Assembly: GCF_007362775.1 (NCBI RefSeq) | Contig: NZ_CP041692.1 | Coordinates: 2,108,001-2,172,000, forward strand | Length of the DNA: 64,000 nucleotides | Source of the DNA: Microlunatus elymi | Lineage (GTDB): Bacteria > Actinomycetota > Actinomycetes > Propionibacteriales > Propionibacteriaceae | Reading direction: 5' to 3' | Shown here: piece by piece, positions 63,406-64,000 of the stretch | Layout: each line of letters opens with the position of its first letter | Numbering within the stretch: the first letter of the stretch is position 1 | Made by a program: the position numbers and the translations under genes | The notes under the pieces: model-generated | What the model was told of the DNA's origin: nothing | The model's database searches: none | What the model saw: only the letters and a program-made list of their open reading frames with translations

Positions 63406-64000
63406 GTGTCCGCTCAAACCACCCGCAACACCGGGCCGGCCGCACCGCAGCCGGGCCGGACCGACCCTGCCATCATCCGCAACTTCAGCATCATCGCCCA
63501 CATCGACCACGGCAAGTCGACGCTGGCCGACCGGATGCTGCAGCTGACCGGGGTGGTGGAGGAGCGTTCGATGCGGGCGCAGTACCTGGACCGGATGGAC
63601 ATCGAGCGCGAGCGCGGCATCACCATCAAGTCCCAGGCGGTCCGGATGCCGTGGACACGCGGAGATCACACCTACGTGCTGAACATGATCGACACCCCCG
63701 GACACGTCGACTTCACCTACGAGGTGTCGCGATCGCTGGAGGCGTGTGAGGCTGCAGTGCTGCTGGTCGATGCGGCGCAGGGCATCGAGGCCCAGACGCT
63801 GGCCAACCTGTACTTGGCGATCGACGCCGACCTGCACATCATCCCGGTGCTGAACAAGATCGACCTGCCAGGGGCCCAGCCGGAGAAGTACGCCGAGGAG
63901 TTGGCCGGCATCATCGGCTGCGACCCGGCCGACGTGCTCAAGGTGTCGGCCAAGACCGGTGAGGGCGTACCGGAGCTGCTGGACCAGATTGTGCAGCAAA
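63406..64000 (+). CDS. lepA: Translation elongation factor 4 (LepA), 5' part
   Basis: 198 codons before the right edge; no stop reached. GTPase that back-translocates ribosomes. Visible G motifs: AHIDHGKST (G1), [11 protein letters not shown] (G2), DTPGHVDF (G3) and NKIDLPGA (G4). GTG 63406 opens the frame behind GACGGGA. It sits where lepA is expected in actinobacteria but rpsT and holA are 27 kb away. Confidence 0.95.
   Translation, partial: MSAQTTRNTGPAAPQPGRTDPAIIRNFSIIAHIDHGKSTLADRMLQLTGVVEERSMRAQYLDRMDIERERGITIKSQAVRMPWTRGDHTYVLNMIDTPGHVDFTYEVSRSLEACEAAVLLVDAAQGIEAQTLANLYLAIDADLHIIPVLNKIDLPGAQPEKYAEELAGIIGCDPADVLKVSAKTGEGVPELLDQIVQQ

Overview
The window is high-GC DNA (roughly two thirds G+C by eye) from an actinobacterium. 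Evidence is the frequent GTG/TTG starts, 4-bp ATGA/GTGA gene overlaps, Tat-type lipoprotein signals on sugar-binding proteins, ABC sugar importers with no ATPase of their own, an F420-type luciferase-like protein, and the actinobacterial gene set leuS, comEA, comEC, holA, rpsT, lepA. A soil or gut member of the Propionibacteriales such as Microlunatus would fit, but genus is inference. No rRNA, tRNA, CRISPR array, phage or transposase gene was seen.

Layout. 1-401: start of galE running off the left edge. 432-6786 (minus strand): a sialidase / DHDPS-NAL-type aldolase / GntR operon behind an AlkZ-like winged-helix gene, then an ArsR regulator and a DHA2 drug exporter. 6863-13317 (plus): FAD-dependent oxidoreductase, IclR regulator and a MalE-F-G-type sugar importer. 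13318-16120: leuS with an upstream attenuator-like leader and a strong terminator. 16121-19615 (minus): cobB, a membrane-anchored EEP hydrolase and a PH-GNAT fusion. 19856-23241: comEA-comEC. 23427-34915: first catabolic island, with two GntR regulators, a cytosine-deaminase-like amidohydrolase, an MFS carrier, SDR, sugar-phosphate-isomerase-like protein, FAH-fold dehydratase-like protein, ketoglutarate-semialdehyde dehydrogenase, TetR and pyruvate oxidase. 35202-36528: holA and rpsT, convergent. 36918-58569: second, larger glycan island with three S1 sulfatases, GH31 alpha-xylosidase, GH3, GH42, two LacI regulators, an LplABC-type importer, an orphan binding protein and a second FAD oxidoreductase. 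58660-63292: two alpha/beta hydrolases, a luciferase-like/hemerythrin fusion and a SpoU methyltransferase. 63406-64000: start of lepA.

How it works together. The housekeeping order comEA-comEC-holA-rpsT-lepA, usually compact in actinobacteria, is split here by about 12 kb and about 27 kb of inserted genes, most of them catabolic and each group with its own local regulator and a palindromic operator candidate. The second island looks like uptake and cytoplasmic breakdown of a sulfated, xylose- and galactose-containing oligosaccharide. The first island contains the last two steps of a non-phosphorylative (Weimberg-like) sugar-acid pathway leading to 2-oxoglutarate.

Most unusual signals: a roughly 25-fold excess of the palindrome TGATCA, apparently forced by unusual synonymous codons; four intergenic inverted repeats with compensatory base changes in the first island; a leaderless 8-codon ORF followed by a hairpin and terminator before leuS; and repeated use of leaderless promoters with the operator on the -10 box. 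All counts were made by eye and no database was searched.
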